Assembly: GCA_945861845.1 (NCBI GenBank) | Contig: CAMAWS010000030.1 | Span: forward strand, 1-13,496 | DNA length: 13,496 nucleotides | Source: Candidatus Sulfopaludibacter sp. SbA3 | GTDB taxonomy: Bacteria > Acidobacteriota > Terriglobia > 20CM-2-55-15 | Direction: 5' to 3' | Shown: positions 7,132 to 12,720 of the stretch, in pieces | Numbering within the stretch: the first letter of the stretch is position 1 | Layout: each line of letters starts with the position of its first letter | Position numbers and translations under genes: made by a program | Notes under the pieces: generated by a model | Database searches by the model: none | The model's input: the letters and a program-made list of their open reading frames with translations, nothing else | Told to the model about the DNA's origin: nothing

Positions 7132-8381
7132 TAATTTCCAATCCGCTCGACCGCAGCCTGCGCTACCCGGTCACGTCGATCCCAGACATTTCGATCAATC
7201 AAGACGAAGAACTTCCATAACGCCTTGTGTTTATCCTTCAATATACGAATTTCCTCATTATTGCTGCCCGACAGCGGAATTAGCCGGCCGCCTTCCCATT
7301 GAACCAGGACATCCGCCTCCGGCAGGGACATTCCCAGCGACGGGCAATAAATGATGATCTCGCGTGGTTCGATTCCGGCCGCGGTCGCAATTTGGATTTC
7401 CACTATTTCGCGATATGCCGCGTCGTAGTGAAAACGCTGGACGATCTCTTCCCGCCGCGATTCGCCGATGTCAACAGTGAGGACGTGACTCGCGCGGTAC
7501 AAGTGCCGGGCCTCAAACCTGTCCAGAAGATGAACGACGGCGCGGTTCTTCGAATATCTTTCACGAAGGACCCATAAAAGAGTCTCGTCTTTAAGGTTGC
7601 ACAGTTCCCGCGGTTTCAGGCCATCGCGAAGCGCGTGTTCGACCGCCTTCGACATCATCGCACCGGAAGAAATCTTCGTATGATGGAAATAGACCCGCTC
7701 GGAAAGCGTGTACCGAATGCGAAGCAGGTTGATCAACTCGGACAGCGCATCTCGCCGCAGCACGCCGTGCTTTTCGAGATTCATTGCAAGCCGCCCGTCC
7801 TCGACCGTGAAGGCCTCAAAGACCCGCTGGTCGTAATACTGCGACAAGCCGCAAAAGTAAGTATCCCGCCGCAGGTAGTCCAGCAGGTCTGCACTGATTG
7901 CCCCGCCCGCAATATCGGACTTGAAACCGGCGCCACCGCTGAGAATGCGGATCACCTCATCCTGTATGCCGGCCCGCTTCAGGATGCTTCCCACCGCCGA
8001 CTCGCGAAAAAAGAAGTCGGTGCGCGACTGGTCCTTGTCGTGACGCGGAAGAACACGCCGCTCGTCTTCAAGAGTGTGCCCAAACGGTATGTGCGTGATG
8101 TCGTGAAGGAGCGCCGCGACCCGGATGACTTCCTCCTCGTCTCTGGAGACGGTGACCGCCTGATGGAGGCGAATGGCCTCGATCATCCGGCGCGCCATCC
8201 AGGAGGTTCCAATGGAGTGTTCGAATCGGGTGTGAACAGCCGATGGAAACACGAGGTAAGCGGTGCCAAGCTGACGGATTCCACGCAGCCGCTGGAATTC
8301 AGCCGTATCGATGAGCTCGATCTCGAGGGCGCCTAATTGGATATCGCCGTGTACAGCGTCGCGTAGAAGCTTCCCAGACAT
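7131..8381 (-). CDS. HD-domain phosphohydrolase, SAMHD1/dNTPase-like
   Basis: This 416-residue protein has the N-terminal signature of the SAMHD1/YwfO type of HD hydrolase: RDAVHGDIQL, IDTAEFQRLRGIRQLGTAYLVFPSAVHTRFEHSIG. The metal ligands look complete: H55 (RFEHS), H93-D94 (ALLHDITHIPFGH) and D165 (ISADLLDYLRRD). Known relatives hydrolyse dNTPs to deoxynucleosides plus triphosphate, often in tetramers with allosteric nucleotide sites, and several act in dNTP balance or anti-phage defence. Which nucleotide this one acts on cannot be seen. The C-terminal ~150 residues are less conserved. The ATG at 8381 lacks a good Shine-Dalgarno, so the start is the weakest part of the call. It overlaps the membrane-protein gene by one base and is divergent from the small gene at 8430, with under 50 bp between. 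Confidence 0.9.
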   Translation of the reverse strand: MSGKLLRDAVHGDIQLGALEIELIDTAEFQRLRGIRQLGTAYLVFPSAVHTRFEHSIGTSWMARRMIEAIRLHQAVTVSRDEEEVIRVAALLHDITHIPFGHTLEDERRVLPRHDKDQSRTDFFFRESAVGSILKRAGIQDEVIRILSGGAGFKSDIAGGAISADLLDYLRRDTYFCGLSQYYDQRVFEAFTVEDGRLAMNLEKHGVLRRDALSELINLLRIRYTLSERVYFHHTKISSGAMMSKAVEHALRDGLKPRELCNLKDETLLWVLRERYSKNRAVVHLLDRFEARHLYRASHVLTVDIGESRREEIVQRFHYDAAYREIVEIQIATAAGIEPREIIIYCPSLGMSLPEADVLVQWEGGRLIPLSGSNNEEIRILKDKHKALWKFFVLIDRNVWDRRDRVAQAAVERIGN

Positions 8382-8429
8382 TACGGATTAGCCTAACGTA
8401 TACGGAGTAAAATCGAAACGAGGATGCCA

Positions 8430-8696
8430 ATGGAAACTTTTCCACACACTTTTTACGATATCGAAATCCAGGCCGCTCCCGCAGATCCGAACGGCGCGCC
8501 CGTTCACCTCGTCAAGATCCTGGCGATTGATGGCCGCCGCTTTACATACAAACTACATGGCGTTCTGGACGAAGATGCCGTCACTTACATCAAAAGCATT
8601 ATCGATGCCGCGGTCTTTGGAGACATGATCATCGAGCGCACCGCCGATGGTTTCGAAATCCGCGAGTCCCCCGCCCGCCTGCTGAAGCACTCGTAG
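8430..8696 (+). CDS. Small hypothetical protein (88 aa)
   Basis: I do not recognise this small, acidic, apparently soluble protein. It starts METFPHTFYDIEIQ and ends ESPARLLKHS, with a predicted mixed alpha/beta pattern and no membrane segment. An in-frame ATG also occurs at 8424, but the GAGG at 8420-8423 touches that codon and is six bases before the ATG at 8430. The second ATG is therefore the better start. It is divergent from the HD phosphohydrolase and about 50 bp upstream of tRNA-Gln. Codon use is even and third positions are GC-rich, consistent with a real gene. Confidence 0.7.
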   Translation: METFPHTFYDIEIQAAPADPNGAPVHLVKILAIDGRRFTYKLHGVLDEDAVTYIKSIIDAAVFGDMIIERTADGFEIRESPARLLKHS

Positions 8697-8699
8697 GCC

Positions 8700-8729
8700 T
8701 TGAACCACCCACAACCCGTCTGTTAGGAT
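8700..8729 (+). promoter_or_regulatory. Candidate promoter for tRNA-Gln
   Basis: TTGAAC at 8700-8705 and TAGGAT at 8724-8729 are separated by 18 bases. They would place the transcription start about ten bases before the mature tRNA 5' end at 8746. The match to the sigma-70 consensus is fair (four of six at each box) and the position is right; it is not experimentally supported. Confidence 0.45.
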
Positions 8730-8745
8730 CTGGACTTGTCCCTCT

Positions 8746-8816
8746 TGGGAGGTCGTCCAACGGTAGGACCGCAGACTCTGGATCTGCTTATCGGGGTTCG
8801 AATCCCTGCCTCCCAG
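8746..8816 (+). tRNA. tRNA-Gln (anticodon CUG)
   Basis: The 71-base cloverleaf folds completely. The acceptor TGGGAGG pairs with CCTCCCA. The D stem is GTCC/GGAC and the anticodon stem GCAGA/TCTGC. The loop CTCTGGA gives anticodon CTG, which reads CAG. The T stem CGGGG/CCCTG carries the TTCGAAT loop. The discriminator is G73, and CCA is not encoded. It is the last clearly chromosomal gene before the accessory stretch, and its 3' end is partly repeated at 8831-8845. Confidence 0.95.
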
Positions 8817-8845
8817 TTCACTTCCAGCTAATCCTACCTCCCAGT
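8802..8845 (+). repeat. Partial direct repeat of the tRNA-Gln 3' end
   Basis: ATCCCTGCCTCCCAGT (8802-8817, the tRNA T-loop/acceptor end) is repeated as ATCCTACCTCCCAGT at 8831-8845, with one deletion and one substitution. Copies of a tRNA 3' end are the usual trace of site-specific integration by tyrosine recombinases. No integrase gene is visible in the window, so this may be a leftover attachment site or a short tandem duplication. Confidence 0.5.
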
Positions 8846-8861
8846 GTTGCCTATTTGTTGC

Positions 8862-9119
8862 CTACGCTTCGACCGCCGCCGCTTCCGTCTGTGGAGCGGG
8901 CGGTTCCGGTGGATCGTTGCTGCCGTCATCGAACCGTCCGGCGTAATCGACGGTGTCCAGATCGTCCGCGGCACCGTAGGTCAGGGTCGCTTTCGTGACG
9001 CTATGACCCACCGTCTTCAGTTCTTCAACGAACTTTTGAGCCATCCGGTTCGCATCTGCCGGATGATTCCGGTTGTGATGCGCACCGACTAAATCGATCG
9101 AGATATTGACATTGCCCAT
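8862..9119 (-). CDS. Small hypothetical protein (85 aa) with perfect Shine-Dalgarno
   Basis: I do not recognise this protein. It begins MGNVNISIDLVGAHHNRNHP, continues with a likely helix (DANRMAQKFVEELKTVGHS) and a strand-like segment, and ends in a Pro/Glu/Asp-rich, probably disordered tail (DGSNDPPEPPAPQTEAAAVEA). It is acidic and soluble. Expression is supported by AGGAGGTGA, six bases before the ATG, fully complementary to the 16S rRNA tail. That sequence also contains the stop codon of the ORF at 9126-9272, so the two look like a small operon. It lies between tRNA-Gln and the IS91-type transposase, and so probably belongs to integrated accessory DNA. Confidence 0.65.
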   Translation of the reverse strand: MGNVNISIDLVGAHHNRNHPADANRMAQKFVEELKTVGHSVTKATLTYGAADDLDTVDYAGRFDDGSNDPPEPPAPQTEAAAVEA

Positions 9120-9125
9120 GTGTTT

Positions 9126-9134
9126 TCACCTCCT
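9126..9134 (-). promoter_or_regulatory. Strong ribosome binding site for the 85-aa gene
   Basis: The minus strand reads AGGAGGTGA here, nine bases complementary to anti-Shine-Dalgarno, followed by six bases and the ATG at 9119. It is the strongest Shine-Dalgarno in the window. Its TGA doubles as the stop of the upstream small ORF, which would couple the two genes. Confidence 0.7.
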
Positions 9135-9272
9135 TCCTGAAACGGCTTTCTCCAGCCGCTGAACTTTGAGAACCTGTTTGTGCGCGTGCTTCGGATCGAA
9201 GTGCGCGTAGATCAAATGTGCTGCAGCACATTTCAAGTACTTGCGGATCTCCACCAGCACGGTCTGCGCGGC
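9126..9272 (-). CDS. Small ORF (44-48 codons), probably 5'-truncated at the IS91 boundary
   Basis: The minus strand is open from 9272 to the TGA at 9128-9126 and reads TVLVEIRKYLKCAAAHLIYA, then HFDPKHAHKQVLKVQRLEKA, ending VSGRR. It is lysine/arginine/histidine-rich and helical, and looks like the C-terminal end of a real protein. No ATG is present; a GTG at 9260 would give 44 residues but has no Shine-Dalgarno. The likeliest reading is a gene whose 5' part was removed when the IS91-type element arrived. The end runs straight into the Shine-Dalgarno of the 85-aa gene, as in an operon. Function unknown. Confidence 0.4.
   Translation of the reverse strand, partial: AAQTVLVEIRKYLKCAAAHLIYAHFDPKHAHKQVLKVQRLEKAVSGRR
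9214..9233. repeat. Perfect 20-base palindrome
   Basis: AAATGTGCTGCAGCACATTT is a perfect two-fold palindrome. It lies inside the small minus-strand ORF, where it encodes a CAAAH stretch. It could be an operator or element-end hairpin, or a by-product of an Ala-rich codon run. Confidence 0.5.
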
Positions 9273-9338
9273 TCAAAGCCCCTACGACCGGCTCGGTCCT
9301 CTCCCGTTAGCCAACGCTTCCCGCTGAGTTTCCTGATC

Positions 9339-10514
9339 GTGCCACGTCCCAGACCGGAGTTAGCCGACGTGTTCCGCCGTTACGGCAAAGCCTACCGCCA
9401 GCACCGCCACGTGCCGCTGGCCCAGCGCCGCGTCATGACCGCCATCGCGCAATGCCGCACCGCCGTTCTTGGCGGCCACGCCGAACGCTGTGACCGCTGC
9501 GGCCACAAACGCATCCACTACAATTCCTGCGCCAATCGTCACTGCCCCAAGTGCCAGTCCCTGGCACGCGCCCGCTGGATCGCCGACCGCCAGAGCGAAC
9601 TGCTCGGCTGCGGTTACTTTCACGTCGTCTTCACGGTGCCCGAATCGATCGCCGTCATCGCTCTGGAAAACAAGAAGGCCGTCTACGGCATTCTCTTCCG
9701 CGCCGCGTCCCAAACTCTGCTCACCATCGCCGCCGATCCTAAACATCTGGGAGCCCGCATCGGATTCTTCGCCGTCCTCCACACCTGGGGGCAGAACCTG
9801 CTTCACCATCCCCATCTCCACTGCGTGGTCCCGGGCGGCGGCATCTCCCCCGATGGCCAACGCTGGGTCGCCTGCCGTCCCGGTTTCTTGCTTCCTGTGC
9901 GCGTGCTCTCCCGTCTGTTCCGCCGCTTGTTCCTGACTTCTCTCCAGCAGGCTTTCGATTCCGGAAAACTCCGGTTCCCGGATTCTCTGAAGGACCTGGA
10001 AGATCCCGCGCAATTCGCGCGCCACCTTCAGCCCGCCAAGCAATCCGAATGGTGCGTCTACGCCAAAGCGCCCTTCGCCGGACCCGCCCAGGTGCTCGAC
10101 TATGTCGGCCGCTACACGCACCGCGTGGCCATTTCCAACAACCGCCTGATCGACATCGACAAGGACCAAGTCCGCTTCCATTGGAAGGACTACCGCGACG
10201 GCGGGCAGAAAACCATGGCGCTTGCCGCTGACGAGTTCATCCGCCGCTTCCTGATTCACGTGCTCCCATCCGGATTCCAGCGCATCCGTTACTACGGCTT
10301 TCTCGGCAACCGCCACCGCAGCCAAAAGCTCGCTCTCTGCCGGCAACTTCTTCACATGCCCGCCCCGGCCGCCCGGCTCCAAACCGGCGATTACCGGCAG
10401 GATGTCCGCCAACTCACCGGCATCGACCTTACCCGCTGCCCCGCCTGTCATGAGGGATCGATGGTTTCTATCCCGTTCTTCGCGGCCCTCACCGGCTTCC
10501 AGGATTCCTCCTGA
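9339..10514 (+). CDS. IS91-family transposase (Y2 HUH)
   Basis: With a GTG start this is a 391-residue rolling-circle transposase. Numbering from that start, it begins MPRPRPELADVFRRYGKAY. A zinc finger follows, with CDRCGHKRIHYNSCANRHCPKC (cysteines 51, 54, 64, 69 and 72). The HUH metal motif is HHPHLHC (H159/H161). The two catalytic tyrosines are in YVGRYTHR (Y255, Y259). The C-terminal region has RIRYYGFLGNRHR, typical of the family. The frame is open upstream to an ATG at 9180, but that extension has no family-like residues and runs antisense to the small minus-strand ORF, so I prefer GTG 9339, though no Shine-Dalgarno is evident. The length fits the family's roughly 390-410 residues and no stops are present, so it may be functional. 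Confidence 0.9.
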   Translation: MPRPRPELADVFRRYGKAYRQHRHVPLAQRRVMTAIAQCRTAVLGGHAERCDRCGHKRIHYNSCANRHCPKCQSLARARWIADRQSELLGCGYFHVVFTVPESIAVIALENKKAVYGILFRAASQTLLTIAADPKHLGARIGFFAVLHTWGQNLLHHPHLHCVVPGGGISPDGQRWVACRPGFLLPVRVLSRLFRRLFLTSLQQAFDSGKLRFPDSLKDLEDPAQFARHLQPAKQSEWCVYAKAPFAGPAQVLDYVGRYTHRVAISNNRLIDIDKDQVRFHWKDYRDGGQKTMALAADEFIRRFLIHVLPSGFQRIRYYGFLGNRHRSQKLALCRQLLHMPAPAARLQTGDYRQDVRQLTGIDLTRCPACHEGSMVSIPFFAALTGFQDSS

Positions 10515-10886
10515 TGCGGCACCCTCACTCCCGACGCCCTCATCTTTTGAAGCCCGCGCTCTTTCCACGGGAGAACCCTGCCCATTTCCCCTGCCAGGAC
10601 CCGATTACCGCCCTTCTCAGCCTCTGGAAAACCGCTCTTCTTCTCGCGAAAACCTCCGTGGCCGCACCGACCCTCACCGCACCACTTGGCTGGAACTCGC
10701 ATGACCCGCAATTCCATAAAGCTCGGCCCGATTCAACACACACACCTGCAAGTTCACCCCCGCGGTTTCGTCCAAGACATTTTTAGCGCACCGCCGCGGC
10801 ACCACACATCGCTCGCTTCCTCATGCTGGACTCGCCGCGTCGCTACGCTAAAAATGCTCTGCCTTACGCGGCCCGTGACGATCCAA
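10515..10886. other. Noncoding IS91 right-end region
   Basis: These 372 bases carry no ORF of coding quality; the open frames seen are C-rich, low-complexity readings. The stretch is pyrimidine-rich on the plus strand just after the transposase. It holds one inverted repeat, CATTTTTAGCG at 10778-10788 against CGCTAAAAATG at 10846-10856, with a loop of 57 bases. This is where the oriIS would be expected, though I cannot identify the origin itself. Confidence 0.55.
10778..10856. repeat. 11-bp inverted repeat in IS91 right end
   Basis: The arms CATTTTTAGCG (10778-10788) and CGCTAAAAATG (10846-10856) are perfect reverse complements 57 bases apart. GC-rich CCGCCGCGG and CGCCGCG sequences lie just inside. 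It could be a subterminal hairpin of the element or a degenerate REP. Confidence 0.55.
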
Positions 10887-10895
10887 CTAAGGAAG
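10885..10895 (+). repeat. Left arm of inverted repeat flanking the AbiEii module
   Basis: AACTAAGGAAG here is the reverse complement of CTTCCTTAGTT at 12033-12043. The match extends to ATCC-AACTAAGGAAG versus ATCCTAACTAAGGAAG with one missing base. The arm contains the AbiEii stop codon. Confidence 0.5.
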
Positions 10896-11600
10896 CGTCT
10901 TCAGGACTTTCGCGAATAGCTTCAATCCGGATAAGAGGCTCCTGGCGTCGGCGATCGCGAGATTCTCGGCGCATTGTTTTCGATACTTTGCATCCTCCAG
11001 TAGCTTAGTGCTGGCGGCGCGTGCCGTGCGGGCGATGGCGGCGCCATATGCTTCGATCGCCAGTTGTGCTCCGGCGATGGCGTCTTTGGTATCCCATGCC
11101 GTCAGCATAAACGCCAGGTCGATCACATCCCGGCTCAGTACGGAGGTGTCATTCCAGCGATCCGCATTGGCCAGCCATTTTTCAGCGAAGCAACTGACCC
11201 TGTCGAGGGCGGGTACCGGAATGTTTCTGACCTTCGTGGCCGAAACTTGAATACGCGCTTCGAGAATGATCTCGAATTTCACCGGATCGCCATCGACGCC
11301 AAATACCGTGCGAATGCCGTACTGATCGGCGCGCACATCACGCTGCAGAGACACGCCCGCTTTCGATTTCGGCATTAGATCGCCGAGCGATCGATTGTCG
11401 ATTCCGGACCGCAGGGCCCGATAACCGGAAATATCTGAGCAAATGAAATCGATGTCTTCCGACTCCCGGTACTCATCCAATTCCAACGCGATTCGCGTGC
11501 CGCCGCCAAAGAAGCATTGGGTTCGCATAAGCACCCTTGCGTCGAGCGCGCCAAGAACGCGCGCGACCTTACGGTGGCGTTCACGCCGATACTCAGCCAT
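10887..11600 (-). CDS. AbiEii/AbiGii-family nucleotidyltransferase (toxin-like)
   Basis: This 237-residue protein belongs to the DNA-polymerase-beta-like nucleotidyltransferase group used as the toxin in AbiE-type toxin-antitoxin and phage-exclusion systems. Visible motifs are FFGGGTRIALELDEYRESED (31-49), the DID acidic pair (D49, D51), KFEII (E110, likely third acidic residue), CFAEKWLANADR (the conserved KxxAxxxR element) and RDVIDL (157-162). Relatives transfer nucleotides to tRNA or other targets and block growth. The catalytic residues look present. The ATG at 11600 has GGAGGGG seven bases before it, and the gene overlaps the upstream partner by 8 bp. It converges on the IS91 right end. 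Its cognate antitoxin would normally be an AbiEi protein with an N-terminal winged helix; here the partner is different. Confidence 0.82.
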   Translation of the reverse strand: MAEYRRERHRKVARVLGALDARVLMRTQCFFGGGTRIALELDEYRESEDIDFICSDISGYRALRSGIDNRSLGDLMPKSKAGVSLQRDVRADQYGIRTVFGVDGDPVKFEIILEARIQVSATKVRNIPVPALDRVSCFAEKWLANADRWNDTSVLSRDVIDLAFMLTAWDTKDAIAGAQLAIEAYGAAIARTARAASTKLLEDAKYRKQCAENLAIADARSLLSGLKLFAKVLKTLP

Positions 11601-12024
11601 GAAGAACCCCTCCGCCGAAGCGTGCCGAAAGCATCGCGATTAGCCGTTGCTCCATGGGCTCCAGTCGATCGGCTTCGACAAAACGCCAATTGCGCTCGTA
11701 CAGGCTCCAGGCATCTTCCGCGATGAGGAAGCGAGTGCGCCGGTTCCAGCACAGTAGTTTGAGTTGCGGATAGCGATCGACCTCGATGGTTTCGGTATCC
11801 AGCATTTGCTTCAGCGCATCAAGAAAGCCGGGTTGCCGCGAGGCGAACATGAGGCGTTTCGCCAGGGCGCCGGGCAGCTTGAGGCGGGCCTCCGTCTGAC
11901 CGGCATGGGCTTCGCGTGCGCGCTGCGTTTGCTTTGCGAGACGCAACTGCTCGGCGCGGCTCAAGTTGCTGGTTCGAGGCCGGCCGGCGGATGCACGTTT
12001 AGCGTGAGTGGACGTGGTCGTCAT
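11593..12024 (-). CDS. Unrecognised partner of the AbiEii-like gene (143 aa, candidate antitoxin)
   Basis: The first 45 residues are strongly basic and probably disordered or helical (KRASAGRPRTSNLSRAEQLR, then KQTQRAREAHAGQ), of a kind that could contact nucleic acid. Residues 46-143 are a compact-looking alpha/beta region: RLKLPGALAKRLMF, FLDALKQMLDTETIEVDRYP and RRTFLIAEDAWSLYERN-like content (actual WNRRTRFLIAEDAWSLYERN). It ends MLSARFGGGVLHG. I do not recognise a family, and it lacks AbiEi features that I can see. The 8-bp overlap with the nucleotidyltransferase gene and its position first in the pair make an antitoxin or accessory role plausible. An AAGGAAGG Shine-Dalgarno lies upstream of the ATG at 12024, within one arm of the flanking inverted repeat. 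Confidence 0.7.
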   Translation of the reverse strand: MTTTSTHAKRASAGRPRTSNLSRAEQLRLAKQTQRAREAHAGQTEARLKLPGALAKRLMFASRQPGFLDALKQMLDTETIEVDRYPQLKLLCWNRRTRFLIAEDAWSLYERNWRFVEADRLEPMEQRLIAMLSARFGGGVLHG

Positions 12025-12032
12025 AAACCTGC

Positions 12033-12043
12033 CTTCCTTAGTT
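12033..12043 (-). repeat. Right arm of inverted repeat flanking the AbiEii module
   Basis: CTTCCTTAGTT lies just upstream of the 143-aa gene and overlaps its Shine-Dalgarno. It pairs with 10885-10895, so the two arms bracket the two-gene module almost exactly, 1.15 kb apart. Confidence 0.5.
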
Positions 12044-12298
12044 AGGATGACGCGTCAACATAATAGGCTTGAAAACCGGGCAGGTCCAGTGTTCGTTTGA
12101 GGCCGGCCCGGTCTTTGATTCGTGCGGGCGTGTTCTCGGAAAAACGGCGCTGTGTGCGAGGCGCGTTGCTAGAATGCCTGCCAGATTGGAGGCCTCGTCT
12201 ATGCCCCGAGCCCGAAAGTTCGCAGCGATCTTGCTGACCGGCGGATAGCCGGAATAAGCGGGGGTGGAGGGGGCAACGAATCGCGAGGGAGTGCGAAA

Positions 12299-12324
12299 AG
12301 CCGTATAAATCGTTTTTATACAGC
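12299..12324. repeat. AT-rich hairpin, possible terminator or insertion-end site
   Basis: GTATAAA (12303-12309) and TTTATAC (12315-12321) form a seven-base stem around a TCGTT loop; the outer AGC/GCT bases extend it past one mismatch. It is not followed by a clear T-run on either strand, so it is not a standard terminator. It lies close to where the DUF1552 homology ends. Confidence 0.45.
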
Positions 12325-12379
12325 TCTTCGGGAACCACTGAAATGGCAGTACTGCCGCGCAACATGCTTCTTATTTTTA

Positions 12380-12720
12380 CTATCCTTCGGCCCGTCCATG
12401 GTCCCCGGTATCTTCTCCGAGCTGCGCCCGGCCTGCCTCGTGATTGAGACCGCTCAGCACGAGAACCTGATTTCGAAAAGGGGCAAGGGGCTGTAGTGTT
12501 GGAGAGAATTCGAATCCGCCCCTTCTGTATTTGGCGTCCACTTATCCATGATCCTTCCATTCGCGAGATACACGATGGATAGACGGGTTGCCGGTTTGGC
12601 CACCGTTTTCCCCTGGGCTGCCAGGGCAGGGATCATTCCGTCGAGCAGCGGCAAAGCCAGCGTCGTACCGAGTCCTCGCAGAAATGTGCGGCGGGGAAGA
12701 GCCTTCTTGAAAACCATCAT
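12380..12720 (-). pseudogene. DUF1552 protein, frameshifted and truncated
   Basis: The ATG at 12720 begins MMVFKKALPRRTFLRGLG, a twin-arginine signal typical of DUF1552 proteins, followed by LALPLLDGMIPALAA and RLSIVYLANGRIMDKWTPNT. At about 12515 one base is lost. The annotated frame stops early at 12454, while the shifted frame restores the family sequence FEFSPTLQPLAPFRNQVLVL, SGLNHEAGRAQLGEDTGDHGRA up to a TAG at 12382-12380. Family members are roughly 400-450 residues, so about three quarters is missing. The rest is not in the window; unrelated DNA follows. The ATG overlaps the DUF1592 stop by four bases (ATGA), the usual coupled arrangement of this pair. DUF1552 function is unknown; it is generally found with DUF1592-type cytochrome-like proteins. 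Confidence 0.85.

Larger units (their letters stand above)
9276..10880 (+). mobile_element. IS91-family insertion element (approximate ends)
   Basis: The body is the Y2 HUH transposase gene plus about 370 bp of noncoding DNA on its 3' side. IS91-type elements move by rolling-circle replication from oriIS at the 3' end to terIS, have no terminal inverted repeats, and make no target duplication, so the ends cannot be fixed by eye. The left limit is set where minus-strand coding of the truncated small ORF stops (about 9272). The right limit is set before the AbiEii gene stop (10887). A hairpin candidate near the 3' end lies at 10778-10856. Confidence 0.6.
12025..12379. other. Noncoding stretch between AbiEii module and broken DUF1552 gene
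   Basis: I see no convincing gene in these 355 bases. One minus-strand frame (about 12302-12038) is open and reads PPVSKIAANFRARGIDEASN, which could be a degraded coding fragment but has no start and no family I recognise. The stretch holds an AT-rich hairpin at 12299-12324 and a 12-base perfect palindrome, GGCAGTACTGCC, at 12345-12356. Confidence 0.5.

Noticed and set aside
7635..8336. Plus-strand open frame of 233 codons
   Set aside because: Antisense to the HD phosphohydrolase, which carries complete catalytic motifs.
9180..9338. Longer start for the IS91 transposase at ATG 9180
   Set aside because: These 53 codons do not resemble the family N-terminus and oppose the plausible small minus-strand ORF. 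GTG 9339 gives the usual length, although this cannot be settled from sequence alone.
9360..10568. Long minus-strand open frame (402 codons) opposite the transposase
   Set aside because: It mirrors the transposase gene, whose HUH, zinc and tyrosine motifs are clear. The antisense product is low-complexity Gly/Ala/Val-rich with no family features.
12042..12560. Minus-strand open frame of 172 codons
   Set aside because: Its first part is a shadow frame of the DUF1552 remnant and the rest is Arg/Ser-rich with no coding signs.
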